Numbered from the stretch's first letter, positions 43,016 through 52,690 are shown. The stretch: 64,000 nt of DNA from Puia sp. (GCA_031292515.1 JARLGZ010000076.1:124001-188000), one strand, 5' to 3'. Numbers and translations: made by a program. Notes: generated from the sequence alone by a model not told the origin.

Positions 43016-43846
43016 ATGATTATGAATACGCCTCTGATCGCGTCCCGTTGGCCTTTTCGATTCACGATGAGCCGGGCCCTCCGGCTTCCCGCAGGCCTTT
43101 TTTTTTGGCTTCCTGCGATCGCCTGTTTGATGCCTGGCTTTGCCGCATGCGGAACTGCAAAACATCTACCCGTCGTGCAATATGACAAGAAGGACAGATC
43201 CGGGGTCAATGAGCAGGAATACCTGTCCGGCATCCGGAATGAGCTGAAAAAAGAGTGGCCGGCAAACAGGACGATCAATCTTGTCTTTCATGGTCACAGC
43301 GTGCCGTCCGGCTATGCCAGGACGCCTATGGTGAATACGTTTGATTCCTATCCCTACCTGTTTTTACAAGCGCTGAAAGCCGAATATCCCTATGCGGTCG
43401 TAAATATCATCGTGACCGCGAAGGGGGGTGAAAATTCGGAGAGCGGCGCGGCGCGTTTTGAACAGGATGTTCTTATCCACCGGCCGGACGTGGTTTTTAT
43501 CGACTATGCCCTGAATGATTTCGGGCCCGGGCTGGAGCGTTCACGCAAGGCATGGAGTACGATGATCGAAATGGCAAAAAAGCGGCATATCCCGGTCATC
43601 CTGCTTACGCCTTCCCCGGATCTGCGGGTCGATTTCTCCAATCCCGGTAATGACCTGCAACGGCATACCGACCAGATCAAAGCCCTGGCGAAGGAATACC
43701 ATACCGGGCTTGTCAACAGTTTCGGAATATTCAAGTCTTTATACAGCAAGGGTGATTCGCTGAAAGATTATATGTCCCAGGTAAACCATCCCAACAAAGC
43801 GGGCAATCAGCTGATTGCGGATGAGATCATGAAATGGTTCCGGTGA
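43016..43846 (+). CDS. SGNH/GDSL hydrolase, probable lipoprotein
   Basis: A 276-residue secreted esterase-fold protein, unrelated in detail to the tesA-like one. A hydrophobic stretch ends in FAAC (Cys45), a possible lipobox. ATG at 43022 or 43067 are alternative starts, the latter giving a more usual signal length. Block I is VFHGHSVPSGYA with Ser95 (His in place of the usual Asp of GDS), block III IDYALNDFGPG, and block V NHPNKAGNQ with the catalytic His; the Asp partner is probably in DYMSQVNHP. The HGHSV variant recurs in Bacteroidota. Substrate unknown, possibly an acetylated or feruloylated glycan. Confidence 0.82.
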   Translation: MIMNTPLIASRWPFRFTMSRALRLPAGLFFWLPAIACLMPGFAACGTAKHLPVVQYDKKDRSGVNEQEYLSGIRNELKKEWPANRTINLVFHGHSVPSGYARTPMVNTFDSYPYLFLQALKAEYPYAVVNIIVTAKGGENSESGAARFEQDVLIHRPDVVFIDYALNDFGPGLERSRKAWSTMIEMAKKRHIPVILLTPSPDLRVDFSNPGNDLQRHTDQIKALAKEYHTGLVNSFGIFKSLYSKGDSLKDYMSQVNHPNKAGNQLIADEIMKWFR

Positions 43847-43877
43847 AATGGCAACCCCCGGGAAGTTCTCTGTTCTT

Positions 43878-46319
43878 TTAACTCCCGCCTTTTCCGGCCT
43901 TATCATCGTTGTTGATGCCCTTCTGATTTTTCCTGATCTCACTGTTGAGCCTTCCGAATTTTATATTGAACCTCACCACAAACGAACGATAGGGGTAGAG
44001 GTTGTAGGAAGACTGGTGAAAATCAGGCGTGGCGCTATGCGCTGACAGATTCCAATACTTGTCGTAGGGGTTGTAGGAAACGAGGGACAGGCTGGCCCTA
44101 TTCTTTGAAAAAGATCTTGTCAGCACATAAGACGACCAAAACATCCCGCGGGCTTTTCCCTGAAGGTATACGTCTCCCGTATAGATCCCGCCATCGGTGC
44201 TCACCCGGTAGTTGTCATTGATCTTATAAGCGCCGTTAAAAAAGATGCCGCCCGTATATCCCTGGTTCCGGTAGAAATCGCTGCTGTAATACCCGCTCAG
44301 CCAGACATGTGTTACCTGCCCGTTTATGCTCGCCGACAGATCCTTTATGATGGTAAAATTTGTGTTGATATTCAACCCGAGCCGGCTGTTGGTGCCCAGG
44401 TTCCTGTAGGTCGTCAGCGTCACGGTATCATGGGTGTTATTAGCGGTATTATCTATCTCCAGGCTGGTGACGTTTTGAATCGAGCTTTTTGAAAACGCAT
44501 AGTCCAGCCCGATATTTATGGCGCTTTTTGCAAAGTTGCTGTAATTTAATTCCAGGCTATGATTCAATTCCGGTTGAAGGCCCGGGTTCCCGGTGGTGAT
44601 GAACTTTGGGTTGGTCCTGTCCACGAAAGGGTTTAGCTGATAGATGCCCGGGCGACCGATCCGGTCTGTATATCCTAAGCCCAGGCTGCTCGTTTTGAAA
44701 CTCCTTTGTAACAATAAGGAAGGAATGAGATTGTCATATTGCTGATCGACGGAGCTTCCCACGGATTCAAAATCTGCGTTGATGGCGGTGTGTTCGAGCC
44801 GGATACCGCCTTTGACAGTCCATTTGCTCCATTTTGCCTGGTAAGAATTATACAGGCTGTAAATATACTGGTGATAGTTAAAGTCATTGGTTTGAGCGGG
44901 GTTCAAAACATATTGTTTTGTCGTATCATCATACGCGGAGGTTTGAAAATTGCTGTAGTTGTTCCTGACGATCGTTTTGCCCCCTGCTTCGACCGTCACT
45001 GTCTTAAACGGGCGTATGTAGTCAACCTGGATGGTACTCTCTCTATTGCCGGCGGTATTGGTCTGCCGGTAATCCGGCTGGTTGTAGTTCAGGGTATCCG
45101 AGAAGCTATTCTGGTTAAAAAGGCTATTGGGTGAGTAGTTGTATTTATAGGAAAGCGTCAGTAGCCGGTTTTTGTCTTTTTTAAAGCCCAACTGATAGTT
45201 GACCGTAGCATCCATGCCTTTGTAATGACTATTGCCGGTATTGGCGAGTTGGTATTGCTGTGTGATACCGCCGGCCTCGTTCTGCGTGACCGTGAGTTCG
45301 CCGCTATTTTGAATATTGATCCCGTCGGCTATGTTGAAAGAAGCGGTGATGAGGTTCAGGCTATCGAACTCATAGCTAAGCTCCATATTGCCGTAGTCAT
45401 CATGACCGCTGAACGTGTTGCCGCCCGCCTGGGACAGGGTCGATTGATCGGCCAGGAAAGTCTGCGAAAAACCGAAGGGATCCGTTTGCGGGATATGCCG
45501 GCTATAGCCACCAAAAGCCGACATGCCGAATTTCGCCTGTTTAAGGGTACCGTTCAGGTTGACGACCGGACCTCCGATCGAGTTGTAGAGGGTATTCATG
45601 CCTATGGTATAGCCCTGATCGGTCCTTTTTTTTGTAATGATATTTATGATGCCGGCCAGTCCTTCCGCGTCGTACCTGGCGGGCGGGGTGGTGATGACTT
45701 CTATCTTCTCAATATTTGCCGCCGGCATAGATCGTAATATGTCGGACGGATTCTTTGCAATCAATGCGGATTCCCTGCCGTTTATCAGGATCTTATAATT
45801 GCCGCTCCCTTTCAGACTGATATTATCGGCAGCGTCCAGGGACAACAACGGCACTTTCCGCATGATGTCCAATACGCTGAGTGCGGCGCTTTCCGGGTCG
45901 GCGCCGACGTCATAGCTGATCCCGTCTATTCCTCTTTTTATAACGGGTCTTACCGAAGTCACCACCACTTCTTTCAGTTGTTTGCCGGTGGCGAAGAGGC
46001 TAATTTTCCCGAGGTCTGTTTCTCCCTTGCCGGTTGTCAGCGGAAGGGTCTTGCTGGCATAGCCGACACACGCGCATACAAGCTGGTATTCTTTTGCCGC
46101 TATGCCTGAGAACTGAAAACGGCCATCTTCTTTCGACAGCGTGCTTTTGATGGGGAGACCGGTTATGCCATCCTGTAACACCAGGGTGGCATAAGCCACC
46201 GGTTTATTTGCAGCCGAATCGATGAGGGAGCCTTTTATGGCCGATAGGGTATCGGTATTCTGGGCTTTTGCCGGGGTACAACAATAGAGGAAGAGCAGGA
46301 AAAGCAGTACGTTTTTCAT
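43878..46319 (-). CDS. TonB-type outer-membrane receptor (OMP_b-brl_3)
   Basis: An 813-residue outer-membrane protein. Signal peptide MKNVLLFLLFLYCCTPAKAQ is followed by a CarboxypepD_reg-like domain (about 25-105, IKGSLIDSAANKPVAYATLVLQD), a plug domain (about 115-215: VVVTSVRPVIKRGIDGISYDV, SLKGSGNYKILINGRES, VITTPPARYDAEGLAGIINIITKK) and a long beta-barrel of the OMP_b-brl_3 type, with a terminal strand ending FVVRFNIKFGRLN. It is not a SusC homologue and no SusD is nearby. This subfamily is less studied; ligands include peptides or metals. The start lies just downstream of a perfect inverted repeat. Confidence 0.88.
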   Translation of the reverse strand: MKNVLLFLLFLYCCTPAKAQNTDTLSAIKGSLIDSAANKPVAYATLVLQDGITGLPIKSTLSKEDGRFQFSGIAAKEYQLVCACVGYASKTLPLTTGKGETDLGKISLFATGKQLKEVVVTSVRPVIKRGIDGISYDVGADPESAALSVLDIMRKVPLLSLDAADNISLKGSGNYKILINGRESALIAKNPSDILRSMPAANIEKIEVITTPPARYDAEGLAGIINIITKKRTDQGYTIGMNTLYNSIGGPVVNLNGTLKQAKFGMSAFGGYSRHIPQTDPFGFSQTFLADQSTLSQAGGNTFSGHDDYGNMELSYEFDSLNLITASFNIADGINIQNSGELTVTQNEAGGITQQYQLANTGNSHYKGMDATVNYQLGFKKDKNRLLTLSYKYNYSPNSLFNQNSFSDTLNYNQPDYRQTNTAGNRESTIQVDYIRPFKTVTVEAGGKTIVRNNYSNFQTSAYDDTTKQYVLNPAQTNDFNYHQYIYSLYNSYQAKWSKWTVKGGIRLEHTAINADFESVGSSVDQQYDNLIPSLLLQRSFKTSSLGLGYTDRIGRPGIYQLNPFVDRTNPKFITTGNPGLQPELNHSLELNYSNFAKSAINIGLDYAFSKSSIQNVTSLEIDNTANNTHDTVTLTTYRNLGTNSRLGLNINTNFTIIKDLSASINGQVTHVWLSGYYSSDFYRNQGYTGGIFFNGAYKINDNYRVSTDGGIYTGDVYLQGKARGMFWSSYVLTRSFSKNRASLSLVSYNPYDKYWNLSAHSATPDFHQSSYNLYPYRSFVVRFNIKFGRLNSEIRKNQKGINNDDKAGKGGS

Positions 46320-46326
46320 CGGATGG

Positions 46327-46343
46327 TTTAGGGTTGCCCTAAA
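46327..46343 (-). promoter_or_regulatory. Perfect inverted repeat in the TonB-receptor leader
   Basis: TTTAGGG-TTG-CCCTAAA is a 7-base perfect inverted repeat, seven bases upstream of the receptor ATG (46319). In mRNA it would be a hairpin with a three-base loop (CAA) at the ribosome-binding position; in DNA it could be an operator. Confidence 0.5.
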
Positions 46344-46502
46344 GTAAGACCCCTATCCGGAACGGCAGCATCCGAAACCATAAAAAAAACACAAAACGGG
46401 CGCGGTATCGGAGGAGGCAGCCCGCCGCTCGTCCGTAAGGCGGAAAGGCGTAATTTGGTATCCGGTTGGCCGCACCGCGACCGCAGTTAAAAATTTACTA
46501 AT

Positions 46503-47003
46503 ATGGACTCGTCCGGATTAAAGAACTTACAGGCGCCCCTCAAGGAAAAATATAAGGAACGGCCGGAGACCGCCCTCGTCACTTTAAAAGCGGAGGGGAA
46601 TATCGGAGAAGGCATCTCGTGTAAAGTAGAAACGGGCAAGGCTCTCGTCGAGGCGGGTCTCCATCCGGCCACAGGGGGCGATGGCCTGCTGGCCTGTTCG
46701 GGAGATATGCTGCTGGAGGCCCTGGTAGCCTGTGCCGGTGTTACGCTGACGGCGGTAGCCACTGCCATCGGTGTCGTCATCAGGGGAGGGACTATCGCAG
46801 CCGAGGGGGATCTCGATTTCCGGGGAACCCTGGGTGTTTCGAAAGAAGTACCGGTGGGTTTCCAAAAGATCCGGCTCCGTTTCCGGTTCGATTCGGATGC
46901 GACGGAGGAGCAGCTGGCAAGCCTGGCGAAGCTGACGGAGCGTTACTGTGTAGTCTACCAGACGATTGCCGGGGGCACTCCCATCGAGACCCGATATGAA
47001 TAG
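46503..47003 (+). CDS. OsmC/Ohr-family protein
   Basis: A 166-residue cytoplasmic protein. The OsmC fold is recognised by GDGLLACSGDMLLEALVACAGVTLTAVA with the peroxidatic Cys77, and TERYCVVYQTI with the second Cys149, as in thiol-dependent hydroperoxide reductases. The N-terminal 30 residues are an extension. A role in organic peroxide detoxification is expected, but many OsmC relatives are uncharacterised. Followed by the large cytochrome-type lipoprotein gene on the same strand (100-bp gap). Confidence 0.85.
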   Translation: MDSSGLKNLQAPLKEKYKERPETALVTLKAEGNIGEGISCKVETGKALVEAGLHPATGGDGLLACSGDMLLEALVACAGVTLTAVATAIGVVIRGGTIAAEGDLDFRGTLGVSKEVPVGFQKIRLRFRFDSDATEEQLASLAKLTERYCVVYQTIAGGTPIETRYE

Positions 47004-47103
47004 ACTGTTTACCGTTTATCAACCATCGGTACCTGTCCTTATTCTGTCTTGGGGAAATCGCCTTGAAATCCCTATTTTTAAGCCCATTTTTAACGACCCC
47101 AAC

Positions 47104-49794
47104 ATGCAAAAAGCAATGACTCGTCCTTTCCGTGCCTTTTTTAACTCCGCAGTCTGCGGCCTCCTGTTAGCCGGATGCGGCCTCTTCTTCACCGGTTGCC
47201 ACAATTCACAATCAGCCTGTGAGCCGGGAGAAAAAAGCAAGGCCCTCGTTTCCTTCGATTCCGTACTCAACAGTCTTCATTGGCCAAAGGATATCCGGGC
47301 GAATGCGTTTTCGGGGCCTGCGCTTACCCCGAGTCCCGCCTGTCTGGCCGTGGCGCCTACGGGCGAGGTCTTTGTGGGAGTGGATATGATCGGCTCGCTG
47401 GGCAAGGAGCCCGGCAAGGGGATGATCATGAGGCTGGTGGATTGCAATCACGACGGGATCGTCGATAGTCATACGGTGTTTGCAAAGGTCGACAATCCCC
47501 GCGGGATCTTTTCGGTAGGGAACCGGCTCTTCGTGCTGCATACGGCTTTTGCAAAAGACAGCGCCACCGGGATGGACCTGGTGATGTTTGAAGACAAGGA
47601 TCATGATGGCATCGCCGATGGACCGCCCAAGACGCTGATCCGTCACATGAGCAATCCCAATTATCTGAAAAGCCGGGGCACCGATCATGCGACCAACGGG
47701 ATCCGGATGGGTATCGACGGGTGGATCTATATTGCCGTGGGGGATTTTGGTTTCCACGAGGCCGTCGGCAGCGATGATTCGACTCTGACGATGCTGGGTG
47801 GCGGGATCGTCAGGGTGCGGCCTGACGGAACGGAGATGGAGGTCTATACGCATGGCCTGCGCAATATCTATGATGTCGCGATCGATCCCTATATGAATAT
47901 TTTTACGCGGGACAATACCAATGACGGTGGCGGCTGGAATATCCGGTTCCATCACCAGATCCAGACCAGCGAATTCGGGTATCCTGTCCTGTTCCAGCAT
48001 TTCACCGATGAGATCATCCCGGCCCTGGCGGATCTGGGTGGCGGCTCGGGCACGGGCACGCTATTCATGGACGACAGCACCTGGCCGGCCGCCTACAACC
48101 ACGTGCCGATGACGGCCGATTGGGGCCGGAGCGAGCTCTATATCCACCGGCTCACTCCGGATTCCGGGAGTTTCACCCAGCAGCAGGAGGATTTCCTGGC
48201 ACTGCCGCAGATCACCGATCTCGATGTCGACGGATCCGGTTGTCTCTACCTGTCGGCCTGGGATGGCGCTGGTTATTCCGGTGATTCCAGCAAGGGTTTT
48301 GTCGTCCGTGCCGTGCCTGCCAACTGGGTCTACAAGCCCTTTCCCGATCTGGCTGCCGCCTCGCTGCCGGAACTCGAGTCTTTGCTGAAGTCCGCCAACG
48401 GCGTGGCCCGGTTGCACGCCCAGCAGGCGCTGCTCCAGCGGCCGACTACGGATGCGACGCAAGCCGGATGGGATGTCGCCGCCGACAAGAGCCTGCCTTT
48501 GTATGCCCGTGTAGCGGGTCTGTATACCTATGCGCAGGCGGCGGGGGAAAGCGGCATCAAAAATCTCGTACAGCTGGTTTCGGAAGAGCCGATGCGGGAG
48601 TTCGCCTTACGGGCGCTGGCGGACCGCAAACCTTTTTTGAAGACGGTTCCGATCGAACCCTTTTTGGATGGGCTGAAGGATACTTCGCGACGGGTGGAGA
48701 TAGCTTCGATTATCGGCCTGGGGCGCCTGGGACGCCCGGAGGCGGCGACCGCCTTGTTGCAGATACCGGTGCCTGCCTCGTTTGTCGCCCCTGCCAACGG
48801 AAAAGAGGGGCCCCATGCCACCCCGAACTCCGCCATCATCCCTCCTCATCTTGCGGTGCGGGCGCTGGTGAGCCTCAATGCCGTCGATGCCTGCGTGGCG
48901 GCTATCGGTACGCCTCATTCGACACTGGCGCTTTGGGCGCTTCGTTATATGCACGATCCCCGTGCCGTAAACGGTTTGCTGGCCGCCTACCGGACTTCCA
49001 CCGACAAAGTATTGAAAGGCCAGATCCTTTCCACGCTGGCGCGGCTTTATCATGAGGAAGCTCCCTATGATGGCACCTGGTGGTGGAGCACCCGGCCGGA
49101 CTCACACGGACCGTACTACCAGCCTATCGACTGGGCTTCGTCCGATACAATCAAGGCTTTCCTGATGGAGGAATTTAAAAAGTCGAATGCAGCGGGCAAG
49201 AAAGCATTTGCCGATCTCAATGGCCGGCTCCGGCTGGGTATCCATCCTTTCGGCGGCGATGAAGAACCGGTGGTCATCGACAAGGAGACCAAGATCGACC
49301 TGGAAAAGATCCGGAATAAAAAGGGTCAGATCGGGAGTTCGTCCATCGAAGACATCATGCTGGCGATGGCCGCTCTCAAGGGGAACCCGGACAGCGGAAA
49401 GGTCATTTTTGTCCGGCAGGGATGTGTGGCCTGTCATAGCATAAAAAAAGGCGAGCTGCTAAAGGGACCTTATATGGGTCAGATCGGTTCGATCATGAGC
49501 CGCAAGCAGATCGCCGAGTCGATCCTGCAGCCCAGTGCGTCGATTGCGCAGGGTTTCGCGACCAACCAGGTCACGACCAAGGACGGGAAGACGCTGATGG
49601 GTTTTGTCACCGAAGAGTCGTCGGAGAAGATCGTCCTGCGGGATATCACCGGGGCCGTGCATACGATCCCGATGAAAGATATCCAGAAGCGTGAGGAATT
49701 GAAGACCTCGATGATGCCGACGGGAATGGCCAGTGCATTGTCGTATGAAGAGTTTGCTTCACTGATCACGTATTTGTCACAGCGGAAGGAGTAG
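47104..49794 (+). CDS. Lipoprotein with sugar-dehydrogenase-like propeller, HEAT repeats and c-type heme
   Basis: An 896-residue periplasmic or outer-surface lipoprotein. The start at 47104 gives a signal with lipobox LLAGC (Cys25); FFTGC (Cys32) is a second option. Residues about 60-440 form a six-bladed propeller of the glucose/sorbosone dehydrogenase-type (FVGVDMIGSLGKEPGKGMIMRLVD, RNIYDVAIDPYMNIFTRDNTNDGGGWN). Residues about 450-680 contain HEAT-like helical pairs. A C-terminal cytochrome c domain has the heme motif CVACH (Cys774, Cys777, His778) and a likely Met ligand in MMPTGM. This is the PVC-type heme-binding architecture, where a dehydrogenase passes electrons to its own heme. The exact substrate is unknown. 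Confidence 0.85.
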   Translation: MQKAMTRPFRAFFNSAVCGLLLAGCGLFFTGCHNSQSACEPGEKSKALVSFDSVLNSLHWPKDIRANAFSGPALTPSPACLAVAPTGEVFVGVDMIGSLGKEPGKGMIMRLVDCNHDGIVDSHTVFAKVDNPRGIFSVGNRLFVLHTAFAKDSATGMDLVMFEDKDHDGIADGPPKTLIRHMSNPNYLKSRGTDHATNGIRMGIDGWIYIAVGDFGFHEAVGSDDSTLTMLGGGIVRVRPDGTEMEVYTHGLRNIYDVAIDPYMNIFTRDNTNDGGGWNIRFHHQIQTSEFGYPVLFQHFTDEIIPALADLGGGSGTGTLFMDDSTWPAAYNHVPMTADWGRSELYIHRLTPDSGSFTQQQEDFLALPQITDLDVDGSGCLYLSAWDGAGYSGDSSKGFVVRAVPANWVYKPFPDLAAASLPELESLLKSANGVARLHAQQALLQRPTTDATQAGWDVAADKSLPLYARVAGLYTYAQAAGESGIKNLVQLVSEEPMREFALRALADRKPFLKTVPIEPFLDGLKDTSRRVEIASIIGLGRLGRPEAATALLQIPVPASFVAPANGKEGPHATPNSAIIPPHLAVRALVSLNAVDACVAAIGTPHSTLALWALRYMHDPRAVNGLLAAYRTSTDKVLKGQILSTLARLYHEEAPYDGTWWWSTRPDSHGPYYQPIDWASSDTIKAFLMEEFKKSNAAGKKAFADLNGRLRLGIHPFGGDEEPVVIDKETKIDLEKIRNKKGQIGSSSIEDIMLAMAALKGNPDSGKVIFVRQGCVACHSIKKGELLKGPYMGQIGSIMSRKQIAESILQPSASIAQGFATNQVTTKDGKTLMGFVTEESSEKIVLRDITGAVHTIPMKDIQKREELKTSMMPTGMASALSYEEFASLITYLSQRKE

Positions 49795-49799
49795 GGATG

Positions 49800-50352
49800 T
49801 GAAAGGAAGAAGCAGTATGCGATATGACAAGGAATTGGATCGGGGTCAATTTGAGGGTAGCGATATGGCCTGTCACTTTGAGATGTCTTTTATGCGCCTC
49901 CCGGGCGACCGCGATCATGTCTTCCCGGGTAGCATGGGTATACATTTTGAAAGAGGTGCAGCCCCTGTCGGCCCAGAAATTGACCATGGCCGTGACATCC
50001 ATGTCGGGTCCGATCAACATCCCGGCTTGTATCATCCTGTTGATCGCCAGGTCGGTCTGCGGCTCGATGCTTCCTCCTGTCCTGATCGTCGTGGCGCCCC
50101 CGGCCAGGTACATGCGTGGAAATGAGTAGGGCATTTCCGCCACGTTAAAAAAATCGCCCATTTCCATCGTGTAATACAAATGTTCGTGCAGCATCACCAT
50201 GCCCGGGATCACTGTCTTGCCGGTGCAGATTTTCACGACGGCCCCTTCGGGTATTTTAATACCGCCTTTGTCACCCACGCCGGCGATGAGGCGATCGTGC
50301 AGGAGACCGAGAATATGACTCCGAAAACGAGCTTGGTGAAGAAGTATTTCAT
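49800..50352 (-). pseudogene. Amidohydrolase pseudogene with internal deletions
   Basis: Reading backwards from 50352, MKYFFTKLVFGVIFSVSC is a signal peptide, but it lies in another frame from the next recognisable part. That part, LIAGVGDKGGIKIPEGAVVKICTGKTVIPGMVMLHEHLYYTM, is the start of a metal-dependent amidohydrolase with its HEH metal site, so a deletion with frame change joins them. FFNVAEMPYSFPRMYLAGGATTIRTGG and IGPDMDVTA then run straight into MVNFWADRGCTSFKMYTHATREDMI, where intact relatives have a linking stretch of roughly 20-30 residues (my recollection). After LKVTGHIA the homology ends; the C-terminal half with the remaining metal ligands is gone. Confidence 0.8.
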
Positions 50353-50399
50353 CAGATAATATACTGAATAATCGGGGCGGCGGCATGGGAATTGACGGA

Positions 50400-50407
50400 T
50401 AAATTTG
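50400..50407 (+). promoter_or_regulatory. Putative -7 element for the molybdopterin oxidoreductase gene
   Basis: TAAATTTG matches TAnnTTTG exactly and would give a leader of about 85-90 bases ending at the start codon 50501. No -33 TTG at usual spacing. Confidence 0.45.
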
Positions 50408-50460
50408 GTATAGCTGTAATTTTCTGATGGCTGCCGGCGACCAATAATGTGTCCGAACCT

Positions 50461-50500
50461 CTTTTTGAAGTCTTTTGTAATCTTTTTGAAGCTTTTGAAT
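50461..50500 (+). repeat. 21-bp tandem duplication abutting the oxidoreductase start codon
   Basis: CTTTTTGAAG at 50461 recurs at 50482, each followed by a T/G/A-rich block; the second copy is two bases shorter and ends exactly at the ATG (50501). Confidence 0.7.
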
Positions 50501-52690
50501 ATGCACAGCTCCCGAAGAACCTTCCTAAAAACAGCCGGATGTCTTACGATCGGGTTTTCTCTGGGTGTTCGCGTGGCTTCCCGGGCCTCTCCCTTATTCC
50601 CCGGGCTTCAGGAACTGCCGCAGGATCTGCAGCGCAATCCCGCCATCAATGCATGGCTGGAAGTCCTGGCCGATGGGCGGGTGCGGGTGCTGACGGGCAA
50701 GATGGAGCTGGGGCAGGGTATTCGCACGGCGGTGGCCCAACTGGCGGCGGAGGAACTGGATATGGACCTATCCCGGGTAGACGTGCTGCTGGCCGAGACC
50801 GGCCGCACACCCGACGAAGGATATACCACCGGCAGCAACTCCATTGAAAGCAGCGGATTGTCGGTCCGGTACGCGGCGGCGGCGGCAAAGCAGCAGCTGT
50901 TGGAGCTGGCCGCAAAGAAGATGAACGTCCCCGTCGCTGAACTGACGATATCGAACGGGATGGTCGTGCCGGAAAAAGGGGGCCGCGGGTTGTCTTTTTC
51001 CGAACTATTGGATGGCAGACAGTTGACCGGCGAGGTGCGTGAGCCGGTGGTTTTGAAAGCAAGGGATCTTCACCGGGTGGTTGGCCGGGCGGTTCCGCGG
51101 GACGAGGTCGCCGGGATGGTATGCGGAAAGCCTCTCTATGTGCATGACCTGGATTTCCCGGGCATGGTGCATGCGCGTGTGCTTCGTCCACCGTCTTATG
51201 GAGGCCGCCTGCTCTCCTTCGACGAACAGGCCGTCCGGAAAGAAGTGCCGGGTTTCCTGAAAACAGTGGTGGACGGGAGCTTCCTCGCGGTGATCGCCAC
51301 CAGCGAATACCATGCGATCAAAGCGCAGCAGTTGTTGCGGGAAAATGCGAAATGGGCGGACGGCCCCTCATTTCCCAAGGTCGGCAGGGGACAGTTGCCT
51401 GGCTACCTCATGAGCCTGCCGGTGCAAACCGAACGGGTCGGTGAAAAGGGAAGCATGAAGACGCCGGTTGCAGGGTCCACGCTGCAGGCCCGCTATTCCA
51501 AACCTTATATCATGCATGGCTCCATCGGGCCTTCCTGTGCGGTCGCCTTGTATGATAAAGATGAACTGCATGTATGGACGCATAGCCAGGGCGTATACCC
51601 GTTGCGGGAGACGTTGTCGAACCTGCTGCAGCAGCCCGTAGAAAAAATTCATGTCAAGGGCGTACCGGGCGCTGGTTGTTACGGGCACAATGGCGCCGAT
51701 GATGCAGCTGCAGACGCCGTGCTGCTGGCCGTGGCGTATCCCGGAAAACACGTGCGTGTGGAGTGGTCGCGGGAGGATGAGCATGCGTGGGAACCCTATG
51801 GCAGCGCGATGGTCATGGAGCTGGAAGCCTGGCTGGATGGTTCCGGAAGGATCAGCCACTGGCAATATACGTTGTGGTCGGATACGCATGGCACGCGTCC
51901 CGGTGGCAATGCGGACAACCTGCTGCCGGCGCGCTATCTTGCAAAGCCTTTCACCGGGGAGCCTTCCGGCTATAGCGGCGGAGCGACCCGGAATGCGGAA
52001 CCTTATTATACGATTCCCAACCAGCAGGTGGACGTTCATTTTTTTCGCGGACCCTTGCGGGTTTCGTCCTTGCGCGGTTTGGGCGCCTATGGCAACCTCT
52101 TCGCCATCGAATCTTTTATGGACGAGCTGGCCGAAAAGGCCGGCAAGGACCCCTATACCTTCCGGCTGCTGCACCTGGATGATGAGCGGGCGAAAGACGT
52201 GGTGCGCAAGCTGCGAGAGATCACACAGGATGGGCCCCAGGGAGAGAAGATGGCGACCGGGATGGCTTTTTCAAGATACAAGAATGGCGGCGCCTATTGC
52301 GCCGTCGCCGCACGTGTGTCTGTCGATGAGGAAACCGGTGTCGTCCGGGTGCTGAAGATGTGGGCCGTTGTCGATGCGGGAGAGGTCATCAACCCCGATG
52401 GCATCAGCAACCAGATCGAAGGGGGCATGGTACAATCAGCCAGCTGGACGCTGCTGGAACAGGTGCGGTTCGATGAGAAGCAGGTTACGAGCCGCCATTG
52501 GGGCGCCTATCCCATCTTTCGTTTTGGCCAGGATCCCGAGGTGGAAGTCGTCGTGCTGGAGCGCCCAACGGATGGCCCATTGGGGGCCGGGGAAGCGGCG
52601 CAGGGTCCGGCTGCGGCGGCTATCGTCAACGCGGTTTACCGTGCCTGCGGAAAAAGGGTAAGGGATCTGCCGGTGATGCCGCTGAAATGA
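50501..52690 (+). CDS. Tat-exported molybdopterin-binding oxidoreductase subunit (IorB/xanthine dehydrogenase family)
   Basis: A 729-residue protein. The start at 50501 gives a twin-arginine signal (SSRRTFLKTAGCLTIGF). The Ald_Xan_dh_C2 organisation is seen: VRVLTGKMELGQGIRTAVAQLAAEEL, GMVCGKPLYVHDLDFPGMVHARVLRPP, GVPGAGCYGHNGADDAAADA for cofactor binding, SLRGLGAYGNLFAIESFMDELA, and the catalytic glutamate in LGAGEAAQGP near the C-terminus. The best fit is the beta subunit of isoquinoline 1-oxidoreductase-like enzymes. The [2Fe-2S] alpha subunit gene that normally sits beside it is not in the window. Cofactor insertion would need the XdhC and MoeA encoded 20 kb away. Substrate unknown, probably an N-heterocycle or aldehyde. 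Confidence 0.88.
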   Translation: MHSSRRTFLKTAGCLTIGFSLGVRVASRASPLFPGLQELPQDLQRNPAINAWLEVLADGRVRVLTGKMELGQGIRTAVAQLAAEELDMDLSRVDVLLAETGRTPDEGYTTGSNSIESSGLSVRYAAAAAKQQLLELAAKKMNVPVAELTISNGMVVPEKGGRGLSFSELLDGRQLTGEVREPVVLKARDLHRVVGRAVPRDEVAGMVCGKPLYVHDLDFPGMVHARVLRPPSYGGRLLSFDEQAVRKEVPGFLKTVVDGSFLAVIATSEYHAIKAQQLLRENAKWADGPSFPKVGRGQLPGYLMSLPVQTERVGEKGSMKTPVAGSTLQARYSKPYIMHGSIGPSCAVALYDKDELHVWTHSQGVYPLRETLSNLLQQPVEKIHVKGVPGAGCYGHNGADDAAADAVLLAVAYPGKHVRVEWSREDEHAWEPYGSAMVMELEAWLDGSGRISHWQYTLWSDTHGTRPGGNADNLLPARYLAKPFTGEPSGYSGGATRNAEPYYTIPNQQVDVHFFRGPLRVSSLRGLGAYGNLFAIESFMDELAEKAGKDPYTFRLLHLDDERAKDVVRKLREITQDGPQGEKMATGMAFSRYKNGGAYCAVAARVSVDEETGVVRVLKMWAVVDAGEVINPDGISNQIEGGMVQSASWTLLEQVRFDEKQVTSRHWGAYPIFRFGQDPEVEVVVLERPTDGPLGAGEAAQGPAAAAIVNAVYRACGKRVRDLPVMPLK

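Noticed and set aside
43878-46319. SusC identity for the TonB-type receptor
   Set aside because: Barrel belongs to the OMP_b-brl_3 type, the protein is shorter than SusC (about 1000 residues) and no SusD gene is present.
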